This document shows positions 50,842-60,521 of a stretch of 64,000 nucleotides of DNA, in pieces (the stretch's first letter is position 1; each line of letters opens with the position of its first letter). Source of the stretch: JACVRW01 sp963846505 (GTDB taxonomy: Bacteria; Actinomycetota; Thermoleophilia; Solirubrobacterales; Thermoleophilaceae); the NCBI GenBank assembly GCA_963846505.1, contig CAWJWD010000002.1, positions 62,001-126,000 of the forward strand. Reading direction: 5' to 3'. The notes beneath the pieces are model-generated. The model did not search any database, was not told where the DNA came from, and saw nothing but the letters and a program-made list of their open reading frames with translations. A program made the translations under genes and the position numbers.

Positions 50842-52773
50842 TCAGCGTTCGACGACGCGGAAGCGCAGCCGGTGCTCGTCGGAGAGGTTGCCGGCGGCGT
50901 CCGTCGCGCTCAGGCTCGCCTGGTAGCGGCCGGGGGGCAGCTTGCGCTTGCCGACCCAGCCCGAGAAGGGGACGCTGCGACGGCCGGCCCCGAGCCTCCG
51001 GCGCAGGTCGCCGACCGGCTGCTGCTTCGTGCAGTGAGGACCGCGCCTGCCCACGGGCGGCTTGGCCAGGCAGCGTCCGCGCACGCGCACCCCGATCCGC
51101 ACTCGCTCCAACTCGATCGTCACCAGCGCCCGCTCGGACAGCGCGAAGCGGAAGCGCGTGCCCACCGGGGTGCGCGCCTTGCGGGCCGCGTGACGCATGG
51201 CCCCGGAGCGTGGCCGCTGCGGCGTCGCGGCGAAGCGGCGCTGGCTCAGCGACACCGAGCGCAGCCGCGGCCGGGTCTCGTCCACCCGCGGTTCGCGCAC
51301 CGTCACGATCACGGCTCGCGACGAGGAGCGGCCCGAGGAGTCGGTCACCTCGGCGCGCGCCTCGTAGCGACCGGCGCGACGGAGCGTCTTGGTCACCGTC
51401 TCCCCGGTCGCCCGACTGCCGTCCGTGAACAGCCACGTGACGGGATTGGGGAAGGCGTCCTCGTCCGGCGTCACGAAGGCCCTGAACGTCACCTCGCCAC
51501 CCGCGTCCACCGACTCGGCCGAGGCTTGCACCCAGATGGAGAGGCCTCGTCGCTCGTAGGCTCCGATGTCCTCGCGCACGATCCCGTTGCCGTCGCCGTC
51601 GTGCCAGAACGAGAACCCGCGCAGGTCGACGCCGGACTCGAAGGCGTCGCGAGCGTCGGTGAAGAACGGCCCGGCGTCGATCAGCGGCGAGCCGATCGCG
51701 GGCCGGAAGTCGTCGGGTCCGCTGAACATCGGCTCCCACGAGATCATCCCCTGGCCGTTAACGATCGTGCCGCCGGGGCCGGACTCGCGCGTGCCGACGT
51801 TGGAGTAGCTCAGCTTGGCTTCCGCCGAGCCGCCGTCGCCGACGCTGCGCACGTCGGTGCCAAAGCCCCAGATGCTGGTGCTCGCGATCAGCGCCGAGCT
51901 CGGGTGGTCGACGCCCCCCGCAACGTCGAGGCCGGTGGTGTCGGCCAGCCCGGCCCGGGGCGTCGCGGTCACGTGGTGGGCCTCGAGGGTGGCGTCCGAG
52001 CAGGGCACGGAAGCGGGGCTGACGGTCAGCGCCCGCCCGCCGTCGTGCGCGACTTCGATCAGGGCGGTGTGCAGGTAGAGCCGACCGCAGCGGGCCGCGA
52101 TCCCCTCGCCGGCGACGACGTGCGCGCGCCGTACCCTGCCCCAGCCGGCTCCGAAGGACTCGATGCCCGTGCCCGCCACGATGTTCGCGTCGTCGAGCGT
52201 CGCGAACGAGCCGGGGGTCGCCGAGAGGCCGATCGCCCGCAGCCCGGGCAGGCCGGTGTCGAGGCTGACGCTGCCGTGGCGCAGCGTGGCGTCGGGCATG
52301 ATCCAGACGCCGGTGCCCTCGGTTCGTCCTGGCTCGGCGCTGATCCCGACGCGGGTCCCGGCGCCCCACAGGACCAGGCCGTCGCTCTCGATCCCGGCGG
52401 CGAGCCGGAGCGTGAGGTCGCTCACGCTGGAGGTGGGCTGGACGGTCAGGATCGGTCCGTCCGCGTCGCCGCTCGTGAGCGTGGTCTGATCGAGGCCGGC
52501 ACCGACGATGTCGACGCCGACGGTGTCGAAGACCGTGCTCGGAAGGGTCAGCGTCCCGCTCCCGATCTCGACCCGGTCGCGTCCCTGCGTGGCGTTCGCG
52601 GCGGTCAGCGCGTCGGCGAGCGTCGTGTGCGTCTGCGCGATGGACGCGCACGCGCCCTGTCCCGGCCCGCGCACGCAGAAGACGTCCGCCCGTGCCGTCG
52701 CGGGCATGGCTGCGACGACCGAGCATGCGACGGCTGCCAACGACACGTATGGAGCGACGCCTCTCAACCTCAT
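50842..52773 (-). CDS. Secreted right-handed beta-helix protein with PKD-like and basic C-terminal domains
   Basis: A 643-residue exported protein; ATG 52773 is chosen over a TTG six bases upstream. The signal peptide (VSLAAVACSVVAAMPATARA) precedes about 370 residues of beta-helix (GRDRVEIGSGTLTLPSTVF, GVDIVGAGLDQTTLTSGDA, short VxG and IxS rungs). A PKD-like domain at about 415-495 has VTWLFTDGSRATGETVTKTL and DSSGRSSSRAVIVTV. The end is an Arg-rich beta domain (FALSERALVTIELERVRIG, GRYQASLSATDAAGNLSDE). Likely a surface or matrix protein; polysaccharide binding is possible but no catalytic residues are evident. Confidence 0.85.
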   Translation of the reverse strand: MRLRGVAPYVSLAAVACSVVAAMPATARADVFCVRGPGQGACASIAQTHTTLADALTAANATQGRDRVEIGSGTLTLPSTVFDTVGVDIVGAGLDQTTLTSGDADGPILTVQPTSSVSDLTLRLAAGIESDGLVLWGAGTRVGISAEPGRTEGTGVWIMPDATLRHGSVSLDTGLPGLRAIGLSATPGSFATLDDANIVAGTGIESFGAGWGRVRRAHVVAGEGIAARCGRLYLHTALIEVAHDGGRALTVSPASVPCSDATLEAHHVTATPRAGLADTTGLDVAGGVDHPSSALIASTSIWGFGTDVRSVGDGGSAEAKLSYSNVGTRESGPGGTIVNGQGMISWEPMFSGPDDFRPAIGSPLIDAGPFFTDARDAFESGVDLRGFSFWHDGDGNGIVREDIGAYERRGLSIWVQASAESVDAGGEVTFRAFVTPDEDAFPNPVTWLFTDGSRATGETVTKTLRRAGRYEARAEVTDSSGRSSSRAVIVTVREPRVDETRPRLRSVSLSQRRFAATPQRPRSGAMRHAARKARTPVGTRFRFALSERALVTIELERVRIGVRVRGRCLAKPPVGRRGPHCTKQQPVGDLRRRLGAGRRSVPFSGWVGKRKLPPGRYQASLSATDAAGNLSDEHRLRFRVVER

Positions 52774-52810
52774 GGTCAACCCTAAACCAGTACTAGACCG
52801 GTTTGTTGCG

Positions 52811-53419
52811 CTATGAGATCGTGACGCCGTCTCTGGTGCCGTCGGTGGTGCCTGAGAGCGAGAGGCTCAGCGTGGCGACGCCGGCCGCGCCGGTGACCAT
52901 CGTGATCATGCCCCCGGCCGCGTAGGGCACCGGGCAGGTCATTCTCACTGTGACGGTCGCGCCGGGTGTGAAGTTGGCCGTCGCGCCGCCGCCGGTCAGG
53001 CATGACGTCGCTCTGAGGATGATTCTGCCGGCCATCCCGCACTGGATCGCGATATCGGACGCGATTGTGACGTCGAGCGGCCAAGGCGATCTTGAGCCGA
53101 CGAGGTTGAATGTCCAGATCTGGCCCAGCGGCTGGAACGTGCCGGGGACGCAGTTGGCGGTCGATCTGCACGCCCCGACCGCGATGGATCTGCTTGACAT
53201 CGCTGTGACGCCGTCGGCGACGTCGACTGAGAACGACACGTCACACGTCTCGGACACGACGCCGGCGCCCGTTCTGATCGTCATTGTCTGCGTGCCTCTC
53301 AGTGTCAGGACGCAGGCTGCCCCTGTGACGCATGTGGGGGTCGCGGCGGCCGGAGCCACTTCGAGTGCGAGGGCTCCGGCCAGTGCGATGAGCGTGAACG
53401 CGAGGACGCGTCGAAACAC
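52811..53419 (-). CDS. Secreted Cys-rich hypothetical protein written almost entirely with AGA arginine codons
   Basis: A 202-residue predicted exported protein (signal VLAFTLIALAGALALEVAPA). The mature part is beta-rich with eight Cys, likely disulfide-bonded (ATPTCVTGAACVLTLRG, VGACRSTANCVPGT). No family recognised. Apart from the first two, essentially all arginines are AGA (for example CTG AGA GGC, ATC AGA ACG, TGC AGA TCG, GTG AGA ATG), whereas neighbours use CGC and CGG. This codon habit is shared in part by the phosphoesterase gene at 8784-10616. Confidence 0.75.
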   Translation of the reverse strand: MFRRVLAFTLIALAGALALEVAPAAATPTCVTGAACVLTLRGTQTMTIRTGAGVVSETCDVSFSVDVADGVTAMSSRSIAVGACRSTANCVPGTFQPLGQIWTFNLVGSRSPWPLDVTIASDIAIQCGMAGRIILRATSCLTGGGATANFTPGATVTVRMTCPVPYAAGGMITMVTGAAGVATLSLSLSGTTDGTRDGVTIS

Positions 53420-53461
53420 TGCTCCAAAGTAACAGAGCGCACAGAGATTTTCGAGTATCGC

Positions 53462-54908
53462 TCAGTCCAGCGAGGTCATCACGTGCTTGACGTGCGTGTA
53501 GTCCTCCAGCGAGTACATCGACATGTCCTTGCCGTAGCCGGACTCCTTGTAGCCGCCGTGCGGCATCTCGGAGGCGAGCGGGATGTGGTCGTTGATCCAG
53601 ACGCAGCCGAAGCGCAGCGCGCGCGAGACGCGCATGGCGCGGCCGACGTCGCGGGTCCAGACCGACGAGGCGAGGCCGTAGTTGGTGCCGTTGGCCCACG
53701 CGATCGCCTCCTCCTCGGCGGAGAACGGCTGCACGGTGATCACCGGGCCGAAGATCTCGTTCTGGATCATCTCGTCGTCCTGGCGCAGGCCGGCGACGAC
53801 GGTCGGCTCGAGGAAGTACCCGGGCAGGTCCGGCTCCTTGCCGCCGGTCACGATCTCGGCGTGGCCGGGCTTGCGCTCGAGGAAGCCCTCGACGCGCTCG
53901 CGCTGGCGCGCCGAGTTGAGCGGGCCGAGCGTCGTGTCGGCGGCGAACGTGTCGCCGACGACGAGGCCCTGCGCCTGCGCGGCGAGCCCGCACACGACGT
54001 CGTCGTAGACGTCCTTGGCGGCCAGCACGCGCGTCGCCGCGGTGCAGTCCTGGCCGGCGTTGTAGTAGCCCATGCCGGCGATCGTCTCGAGCACGCCGTC
54101 GATGTCGACGTCGTCGAAGACCACCACCGGCGCCTTGCCGCCGAGCTCGAGGTGCACGTGCTTGAGCGTGTCCGCCGCCTCGCGCGCGATCCACTTGCCG
54201 GTCTCGGGCGAGCCGGTCAGCGAGACCATGTCCACGTCGGGGTGGGTCACGAGCGACGAGCCGGCGGGCTCGCCGTGGCCGGTGATCACGTTGAGCACGC
54301 CCTTGGGGAACAGGTCGGCCGCCAGCTCGGCCAGCTTCACGGTCGAGACCGGCGTCGTCTCGGCCGGCTTGAGCACGACCGTGTTGCCGGTCGCGAGCGC
54401 CGGGCCGATCTTCCAGATCGCCATCATCAGCGGGTAGTTCCAGGGCGTGATCTGGCCGACCACGCCGATCGGCTCGCGGCGGATCGATCGAGGTGTAGCC
54501 CTCGAGGTACTCGCCGGCCGCCTTGCCCTCCATGGTGCGCGCGGCGCCGGCGAAGAAGCGCAGGTTGTCGGCGCAGGACGGGATCTCGTCCTCGAGCATC
54601 GCCTTGCGCGGCTTGCCCGCGTCGGCGGCCTCGAGGTCGGCCAGCTCCTCGGCGTGCTCCTCGATCCCGTCGGCGAGCTTGAGCAGCGCCAGCGCGCGCT
54701 CGCCGGGCGTCGTCCAGCCCCAGCCGTCGAACGCGCCGGCGCGCCGCGGCGACGGCGCGGTCGACGTCCTCCTCGGTCGACAGCGGCATCTCGGCGATCT
54801 CCTCGCCGGTGGCCGGGTTGAGGACGGGCTCGGTCGGCGCCGTCGGCGGCGTCGACGAACTCGCCGTCGATGAAGTTCTGCAGCTTGGTGCGCGGTGGCG
54901 GTGGCCAT
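53462..54908 (-). pseudogene. Aminobutyraldehyde-type aldehyde dehydrogenase, frame broken four times
   Basis: From ATG 54908 to 53462, about 480 residues when joined. The last 333 codons are intact: GQITPWNYPLMMAIWKIGPA, VSLTGSPETGKWIA, catalytic Glu in LELGGKAPVVVFDD, catalytic Cys in YYNAGQDCTAATR, and NEIFGPVITVQPF. The N-terminal third is split by apparent +1 insertions near 54891, 54835 and 54738 and a GATC duplication at 54482-54489; the three +1 events return to the starting frame. It would oxidise aminoaldehydes from putrescine breakdown to amino acids such as GABA. Last gene of the catabolic operon. Confidence 0.8.
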
Positions 54909-54937
54909 GGGTGGTGTTCCTTCTCTCGGCGTCGGAC

Positions 54938-56069
54938 TCAGGCGGCCTGGGCCGCGCCGAGGACCTCCTCGACTGGGGTGAACTCGGTGCCGGTCGCCTC
55001 GGCGACGGCGGGATGGGTGACCTTGCCGGCGGCGACGTTCACGCCCGGACGCAGGCCCGGGTCGCGTCGCGATCGCCGCCTTGACGCCGTGGTCGGCGAG
55101 CGCCAGCACGTAGGGCAGCGTGGCGTTGGTGAGCGCGAAGGTCGAGGTGACCGGCACCGCGCCGGGCATGTTCGCCACGCAGTAGTGGGTGACGCCGTCG
55201 ACCTCGTAGGTCGGGTCGGAGTGGGTGGTGGGCCGCGAGGTCTCGAAGCAGCCGCCCTGGTCGATCGAGACGTCGACGAGCACCGCGCGCGGCTTCATCA
55301 GCTCGAGCTGCTCGCGCTTGATCACGTACGGCGCGCGCGCGCCGTGCACGAGCACCGCGCCGATCACGAGGTCGGCCTGCGGCAGCATCTCCTCGATCGC
55401 GAGCGTCGACGAGTAGACCGTCGAGGCGCGCCCGCCGAAGGCGACGTCGAGCTCGCGCAGGCGGTCGATGTTGCGGTCGAACACGAACACGTCGGCCTCC
55501 ATGCCGATCGCGATGAAGGCCGCGTTCATGCCGACCACGCCGCCGCCGATCACCATCACGGTCGCCGCCGCCACGCCCGGCACGCCGCCGAGCAGCACGC
55601 CGCGCCCGCCGAGCGGCTTCTCGAGCAAGAAGGCGCCGGCCTGGGTGGCGATCTTGCCCGCCACCTCGCTCATCGGCGCCAGCAGCGGCAGCCGGCCGCG
55701 CGCGTCCTCGACGGTCTCGTAGGCGATGCAGGTGGCGCCGGACTCCACAGGCCGCGCGTCAGCTCGGGGTCGGGCGCGAGGTGGAGGTAGGTGAACAGCG
55801 TGTGGTCGGGCCGCAGCAGCTCGACCTCCCCGGGCTGCGGCTCCTTGACGCCGAGCACCAGCTCCGCCTGCTCGAAGACCGCGGGCGCGTCGGGCACGAT
55901 GCGCGCGCCCTGCGCCTCGTAGTCGGCGTCGGGGATCGTGCTGCCCTCGCCGGCGCCCGGCCTGGACCAGCACCTCGTGGCCGTGCTCGGTCAGCTCGCG
56001 CACGCCCGCGGGCGTCAGCGCGACGCGGTACTCGTCGGTCTTGATCTCCGTCGGCACTCCGACCTTCAT
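54938..56069 (-). pseudogene. ald: Alanine dehydrogenase, frame broken three times
   Basis: About 375 residues from ATG 56069, whose first bases overlap the pucR stop (ATGA). Recognisable parts: MKVGVPTEIKTDEYRVALTP, LVLGVKEPQPGEVELLRPDH, LFTYLHLAPDPELTRGL, the Rossmann motif VMVIGGGVVGMNAAFIAIGM and SIDQGGCFETSRPTTHSDPT. Apparent indels: an extra G near 55957, a missing G near 55747, an extra base near 55066. The enzyme interconverts alanine and pyruvate with NAD. Beside a pyruvate-dependent aminotransferase it would recycle the alanine formed. Confidence 0.85.
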
Positions 56070-57695
56070 CCGGCGTCCCTCCCTCGTGGTCTCCTGCTCA
56101 ACGTCACCAGCTCCCGTGCCCGCAGCGCCAGCCAGAACTCGATCCGGTCGCGCGCGCTCGAGAGGTCGCGCCCGGTGAGCTCCTCGACGCGCCGGATCCG
56201 GTAGCGCAGCGTGTGGCGGTGGCAGTACAGCTCGCGCGCCGCCTTCTCCCACTGCCCGTTCTGCTCGATGAACGCCTCCAGCGAGCGCAGCAGCTCGTCG
56301 CCGTACTCGCCCCCGCCGTCCTCGAGCGGGCCGAGCACGCTGTCGCAGTAGAGCCGCAGCGCCTCGTCGTCCTGCAGCGACAGCAGCAGCTGGAAGGCGC
56401 CGAGGTCGCGGTAGGAGGCCACCTCGGGCGCCGAGCCGTTGGCGAGCGCCGCCGCCTCGAGCGCGCAGCGCGCCTCGTGGAAGCTGCGCCGCAGCAGGCC
56501 CGACCGGCGCCGGCCGCGAGGCCGCGGCGCGCAGCTCGCCGTGGTCGTGCGCCAGCGCCTCGCGCGCGCGCCCGGCGAGCGCCACCGGGTCGTGCCTCGT
56601 CGCGGCCGTCGACGACGGCGCACAGCAGCCGCTCGCGCGCGGCGACCAGCGCGCTGCACGCCGGCGTCGGAGAGGAAGCGGTCGAGGTCGCCCTCGGCCG
56701 GCGTGGCGCTGCCGTCGTCGCCGTCGCGGCGAACACGAGCACCGCGGCCTCGGCGCCGACGCCGAACGGGCGCAGGCGCAGCGCCAGCTCGTCGTCGGCC
56801 AGCCGGCCGGTGAGCGCCTCGGCGAGCACGTCGCCGGCCAGCCGGCGCTCGGTGTCGCGCATCGCGCGCTGGCGCATCAGCTCGAGCGCGACGACCGTCA
56901 CCGCCTGCTGCAGGATCAGCCGCTCGAAGTCGCCGAGGCCGCCGGCGTCGCGCGCGGCCACCAGCCAGGCGCGCGGCCCGCCGCGGCCGCGGATCGAGAC
57001 CGGCAGCACCAGCGAGCGGCCCGCGAGCTCGGGGTGGTCGGGCGCGAACTCCGCGCTCTCGCCGGCCGTCGCCGGTCGTCGCCGCGAGCGCGGCGGTGCG
57101 CTGCGCGACCTCGACGCGCACCGCGTCGAGCGCCGCCTCGGGCAGCTGACGGCGGAACTGCTTGCGCTGGCGATCGTCTCGCCGCGCGGCGCCGAGCACC
57201 ATCACCGCGCCGCCGATCGCGGCCGCCAGCGCGCGCACCACCTCGTCGAGCCCGCGCTCCTCGAGCACCAGCCGCTCGAGCCGCTTGTGGATCGCGATGC
57301 CGCGCTGCAGCACCTCGTACTGCTCGTTGACCAGGCGCGTGAACGCCTTCTCGGTGAGCGCGATGAACGGCAGCTCGTACGGCACCTCGAAGACGGGGAA
57401 GCCGAGCGCGCGCGCCTCGTCGACCAGCGGCTCCGGCAGCGCGTCGTGGTCGAAGCCGGTGCCGAAGCCGAGGCCGGCGAGGTGGTGGTCGGCCAGCAGG
57501 CGCACGAACTCGCGCTGGCGCTGCTCGGTGGCGAGCTGGATGCCGGTCGTCAGCAGCAGCTCGCCGCCCGGACAGCCACGGCGTCGGGTCGGGCAGCTCG
57601 GTGATGTGCACCCAGCGGACCGGGGCGTCGGCCGCGTCCTCGCCGGCGGCCAGCTCCAGGCCCATCTCCTCGACGAGGCCGCGGACGGTGAGCAC
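56066..57695 (-). pseudogene. PucR-family transcriptional regulator, frame broken about six times
   Basis: From GTG 57695 to the TGA at 56066, about 540 residues when joined. The N-terminal PucR-like domain reads LTVRGLVEEMGLELAAGEDA, VRWVHITELPDPTPWLSG and FGTGFDHDALPEPLVDEARA. The C-terminal HTH_30 domain is intact: ELYCHRHTLRYRIRRVEELT and GRDLSSARDRIEFWLALRA. Frame breaks lie near 57569, 57064, 56729, 56653, 56593 and 56506. PucR-type proteins sense a metabolite and activate neighbouring catabolic genes. It sits between the aminotransferase and ald on the same strand. Confidence 0.85.
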
Positions 57696-57730
57696 GCTGC
57701 TCGGCTCCCCTCGCTTCCGAGCGCCGCCGC

Positions 57731-59141
57731 TCAGTGGCGGACCACTCGCTCCCAGGCCTCGGTCAGCACGCCCGCGCAGGATGCCCTCGATCTCCTCGAA
57801 CTGCTCGGTGTCGGCGATCAGCGGCGGCGAGAGCTGGATCACGGGGTCGCCGCGGTCGTCGGCGCGGCAGATCAGCCCGCGCCGGTAGAGCTCGCCGGAC
57901 AGGAAGCCGCGCAGCAGCTCCTCGGACTCCTCGTCGTCGAAGCTCTCCTTGGTCTCCTTGTCCTTGACCAGCTCGATCGCGTGGAAGAAGCCGGCGCCGC
58001 GCACGTCGCCGACGATCGGCAGGTCGCGTAGCAGGCGCTCGAGCATCGCGCGGAACTCGCCCTCCTTCGCGCGCACGTGGCCGCAGAGGTCCTCGCGCTC
58101 GAAGATGTCGAGGTTGGCCAGCGCCACGGCGGCGGAGACCGGGTGGCCGCCGAAGGTGATGCCGTGGGTGAACATGCTCGTGTCGCTTGCCATGAACGGC
58201 TCGGCGACACGTGTCGGAGGCGATCACGGCGCCCATCGGCGCGTAGGCCGAGGTGAGCCCCTTGGCCGTGGTGATGATGTCCGGCTGGTAGCCGTAGCGC
58301 TCGCAGCCGAAGAAGTGGCCGAGCCGGCCCCAGGCGCAGATGACCTCGTCGGAGATCAGCAGGATGCCGTGCTCGTCGCAGATCTCGCGCACGCGCTGGA
58401 AGTAGCCGTCCTGCGGCACGAAGCAGCCGCCGGCGTTCTGCACCGGCTCGAGGATCACGGCGGCGACGGTCTCCGGGCCCTCGAACTCGATCCGGTGCCG
58501 CGATCTGCTCGGCCGCCCAGAGCGGGTCGCGGTCCTCGGGCCAGCGGTAGGAGTTGGTGTTCGGCACGTGGCAGCCGCCCGGCACGAGCGGCTCGAACTG
58601 CGTGCGCAGCGAGGTGATGCCGGTGACCGAGAGCGCGCCGAGGGTGGTGCCGTGGTAGGCGGTCTCGCGCGCGATCGATCTTCGTGCGCTGGGCCTCGCC
58701 GTTGAGCTTGTGGTAGGCGCGGGCCAGCTTCCAGGCGGACTCCACGGCCTCGGAGCCGCCGGAGGTGAAGAAGACGCGGTTGAGGTCGCCCGGGGCGAGG
58801 CTGGCGATCTTGTCCGCCAGCTCGATCGCGGGCGGGTGCGCGTAGCTCCAGTTGGTGTAGAAGCCGAGCTCGCTCGACCTGGCGCTTGGCCGCCTCGCCG
58901 AGCTCGGTGCGGCCGTGGCCGGCGTTGACGCAGAACAGCGCCGAGAGGCCGTCGAGGTAGCGGTTGCCGTGCTCGTCCCAGACGTAGCAGCCGTCGCCCC
59001 GGACGAGGATCGGGATCTCGTGCTCCTCGTCGTACGCGCCCATGCGCGTGAAGTGCATCCACAGGTGCCGGCGCGCCTTGGCCTGCAGGTCGCTGGATCC
59101 CTGCGACTCGGCTGGGTCGCCGTCTGGGGGGTCGTCGCCAT
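57731..59141 (-). pseudogene. Class III omega-aminotransferase, frame broken about six times
   Basis: About 467 residues from ATG 59141 (GGAGGA upstream). Segments in different frames give a continuous PLP enzyme: HLWMHFTRMGAYDEEHEIPI, DGLSALFCVNAGHGR, FFTSGGSEAVESAWKLARAY, ILLISDEVICAWGRLG, the PLP lysine in IITTAKGLTSAYAPMG, and FTHGITFGGHPVSAAVAL. Breaks lie near 59112, 58868-58875, 58673-58680 (GATC duplicated), 58499, 58208 and 57774. The closest functional group is putrescine/omega-amino acid:pyruvate transaminases, matching the downstream aldehyde dehydrogenase and the divergent polyamine-type transporter. Confidence 0.85.
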
Positions 59142-59285
59142 CATTCCTCCGCTTTCGCCGTCGGGCTAGACGCTGCGGCCAACGGTACTGGCGCTTTGGA
59201 GGCCCCACAAGCCGGCGACCCGTTCAAGAACGGCACACGACTTTGGCCATAGTGTCCAAGCGTGAGACCCACCGTTTTCGGCATT

Positions 59286-59313
59286 CCGCCACCTTGCGAG
59301 GGTGACGTGGCGG
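59286..59313. promoter_or_regulatory. Inverted repeat between the divergent catabolic and transport operons
   Basis: CCGCCAC and GTGGCGG, 7-bp perfect arms with a 14-nt spacer, 19 bases before the transporter GTG at 59333. The octamer GGCCATAG also occurs twice in this gap (59245 and 59312). The 191-bp gap holds no gene and must contain both divergent promoters; PucR is the likeliest regulator. Confidence 0.4.
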
Positions 59314-59332
59314 CCATAGCTTGAGTGGCAGA

Positions 59333-60502
59333 GTGAGCCTTGGGGGCCAAGAGGGGGCCGCGCCCAGCGTTCGGTTGGAGCGAGTGACGAAGCGCTTCGG
59401 CGACTTCACCGCGGTGCGCGAGCTGAGCCTGTCGATCGAGCGCGGCGAGTTCTTCACGATGCTCGGGCCCGTCCGGCTGCGGCAAGACCACGACGCTGCG
59501 CATGGTCGCCGGCTTCGAGGAGCCGAGCGAGGGCGCCGTGCTGCTCGAGGGCGACGACGTCACGGCTCAGCCGGCCTTCAAGCGGCCCACCAACACCGTC
59601 TTCCAGAGCTACGCGCTGTTCCCGCACCTGAGCGTCGAGCGCAACGTCGCCTTCGGGCTGCAGCGCAAGGGCGTCGACAAGGGCGAGACGCGCACGCGCG
59701 TGGCGGAGGAGCTCGAGCGCGTGGGGCTGAGCGGCGAGGCCAAGCGCAAGCCGGCGCAGCTGTCCGGCGGCCAGCAGCAGCGGGTCGCGCTCGCGCGCGC
59801 CTGGTGAACCGGCCCACGGTGCTGCTGCTCGACGAGCCGCTCGGCGCGCTCGACCTCAAGCTGCGCAAGCAGCTGCAGGTCGAGCTGAAGCGCATCCAGC
59901 GCGAGGTTCGGATCACGTTCGTCTACGTGACCCACGACCAGGAGGAGGCGCTGACGATGTCCGACCGCATCGCGGTCATGAACCGCGGCGTGATCGAGCA
60001 GGTCGACGAGCCCGAGAGCGTCTACGAGCGGCCCGCGACGACGTTCGTCGCCGGCTTCATCGGCGTCTCGAACCTGATGCCGGGCGAGGTGGTGTCCGCC
60101 AACGGCGCGTCGGCGCAGATGCGCCTCGACGCCGGGCCGGTCGTGCAGACCGAGGCCGCCGGTGCCACCGTCGGCGAGCGGGTGCACGCGGTCGTGCGTC
60201 CGGAGAAGCTCGTGCTGGAGGCGGCCGGAGCTGCCGCCGAGGCCAACCGCGCCGCCGTCGAAGGACAGGTGGAGAGCTCGCTCTATCTGGGTACTGCAAC
60301 GCAGATGGTCGTTCGCCTCGCCGACGACACGCGCATGACCGTGCTCGTGCCGAACGCGGACGCGGACGCCCGACGTGAGCTGCCGGCGGCCGGGGACGCC
60401 GCGCGGCTGACGTGGTCCGACGAGAACATCCACATGGTGCGGGAGGCGGCCGGCGGCGATCCGGCGGTCGAGGCTCCCGCCGACGCCGCGGGAGCGGCGT
60501 GA
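59333..60502 (+). pseudogene. potA: Polyamine-type ABC transporter ATP-binding protein, frame broken twice
   Basis: About 390 residues from GTG 59333 (TTG 59321 is also in frame). Segments: VTKRFGDFTAVRELSLSIER; Walker A GPSGCGKTTTLRM after removing one C near 59470; LSGGQQQRVALARA signature; then, one base missing near 59803, Walker B PTVLLLDEPLGALD, VTHDQEEALTMSDRIAVM and a TOBE-like C-terminus. The protein energises uptake through the two permeases downstream. A PotA/spermidine-putrescine role is inferred from the operon and binding protein. Confidence 0.85.
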
Positions 60503-60521
60503 ATCCAGGGAGGTCCCCGCA

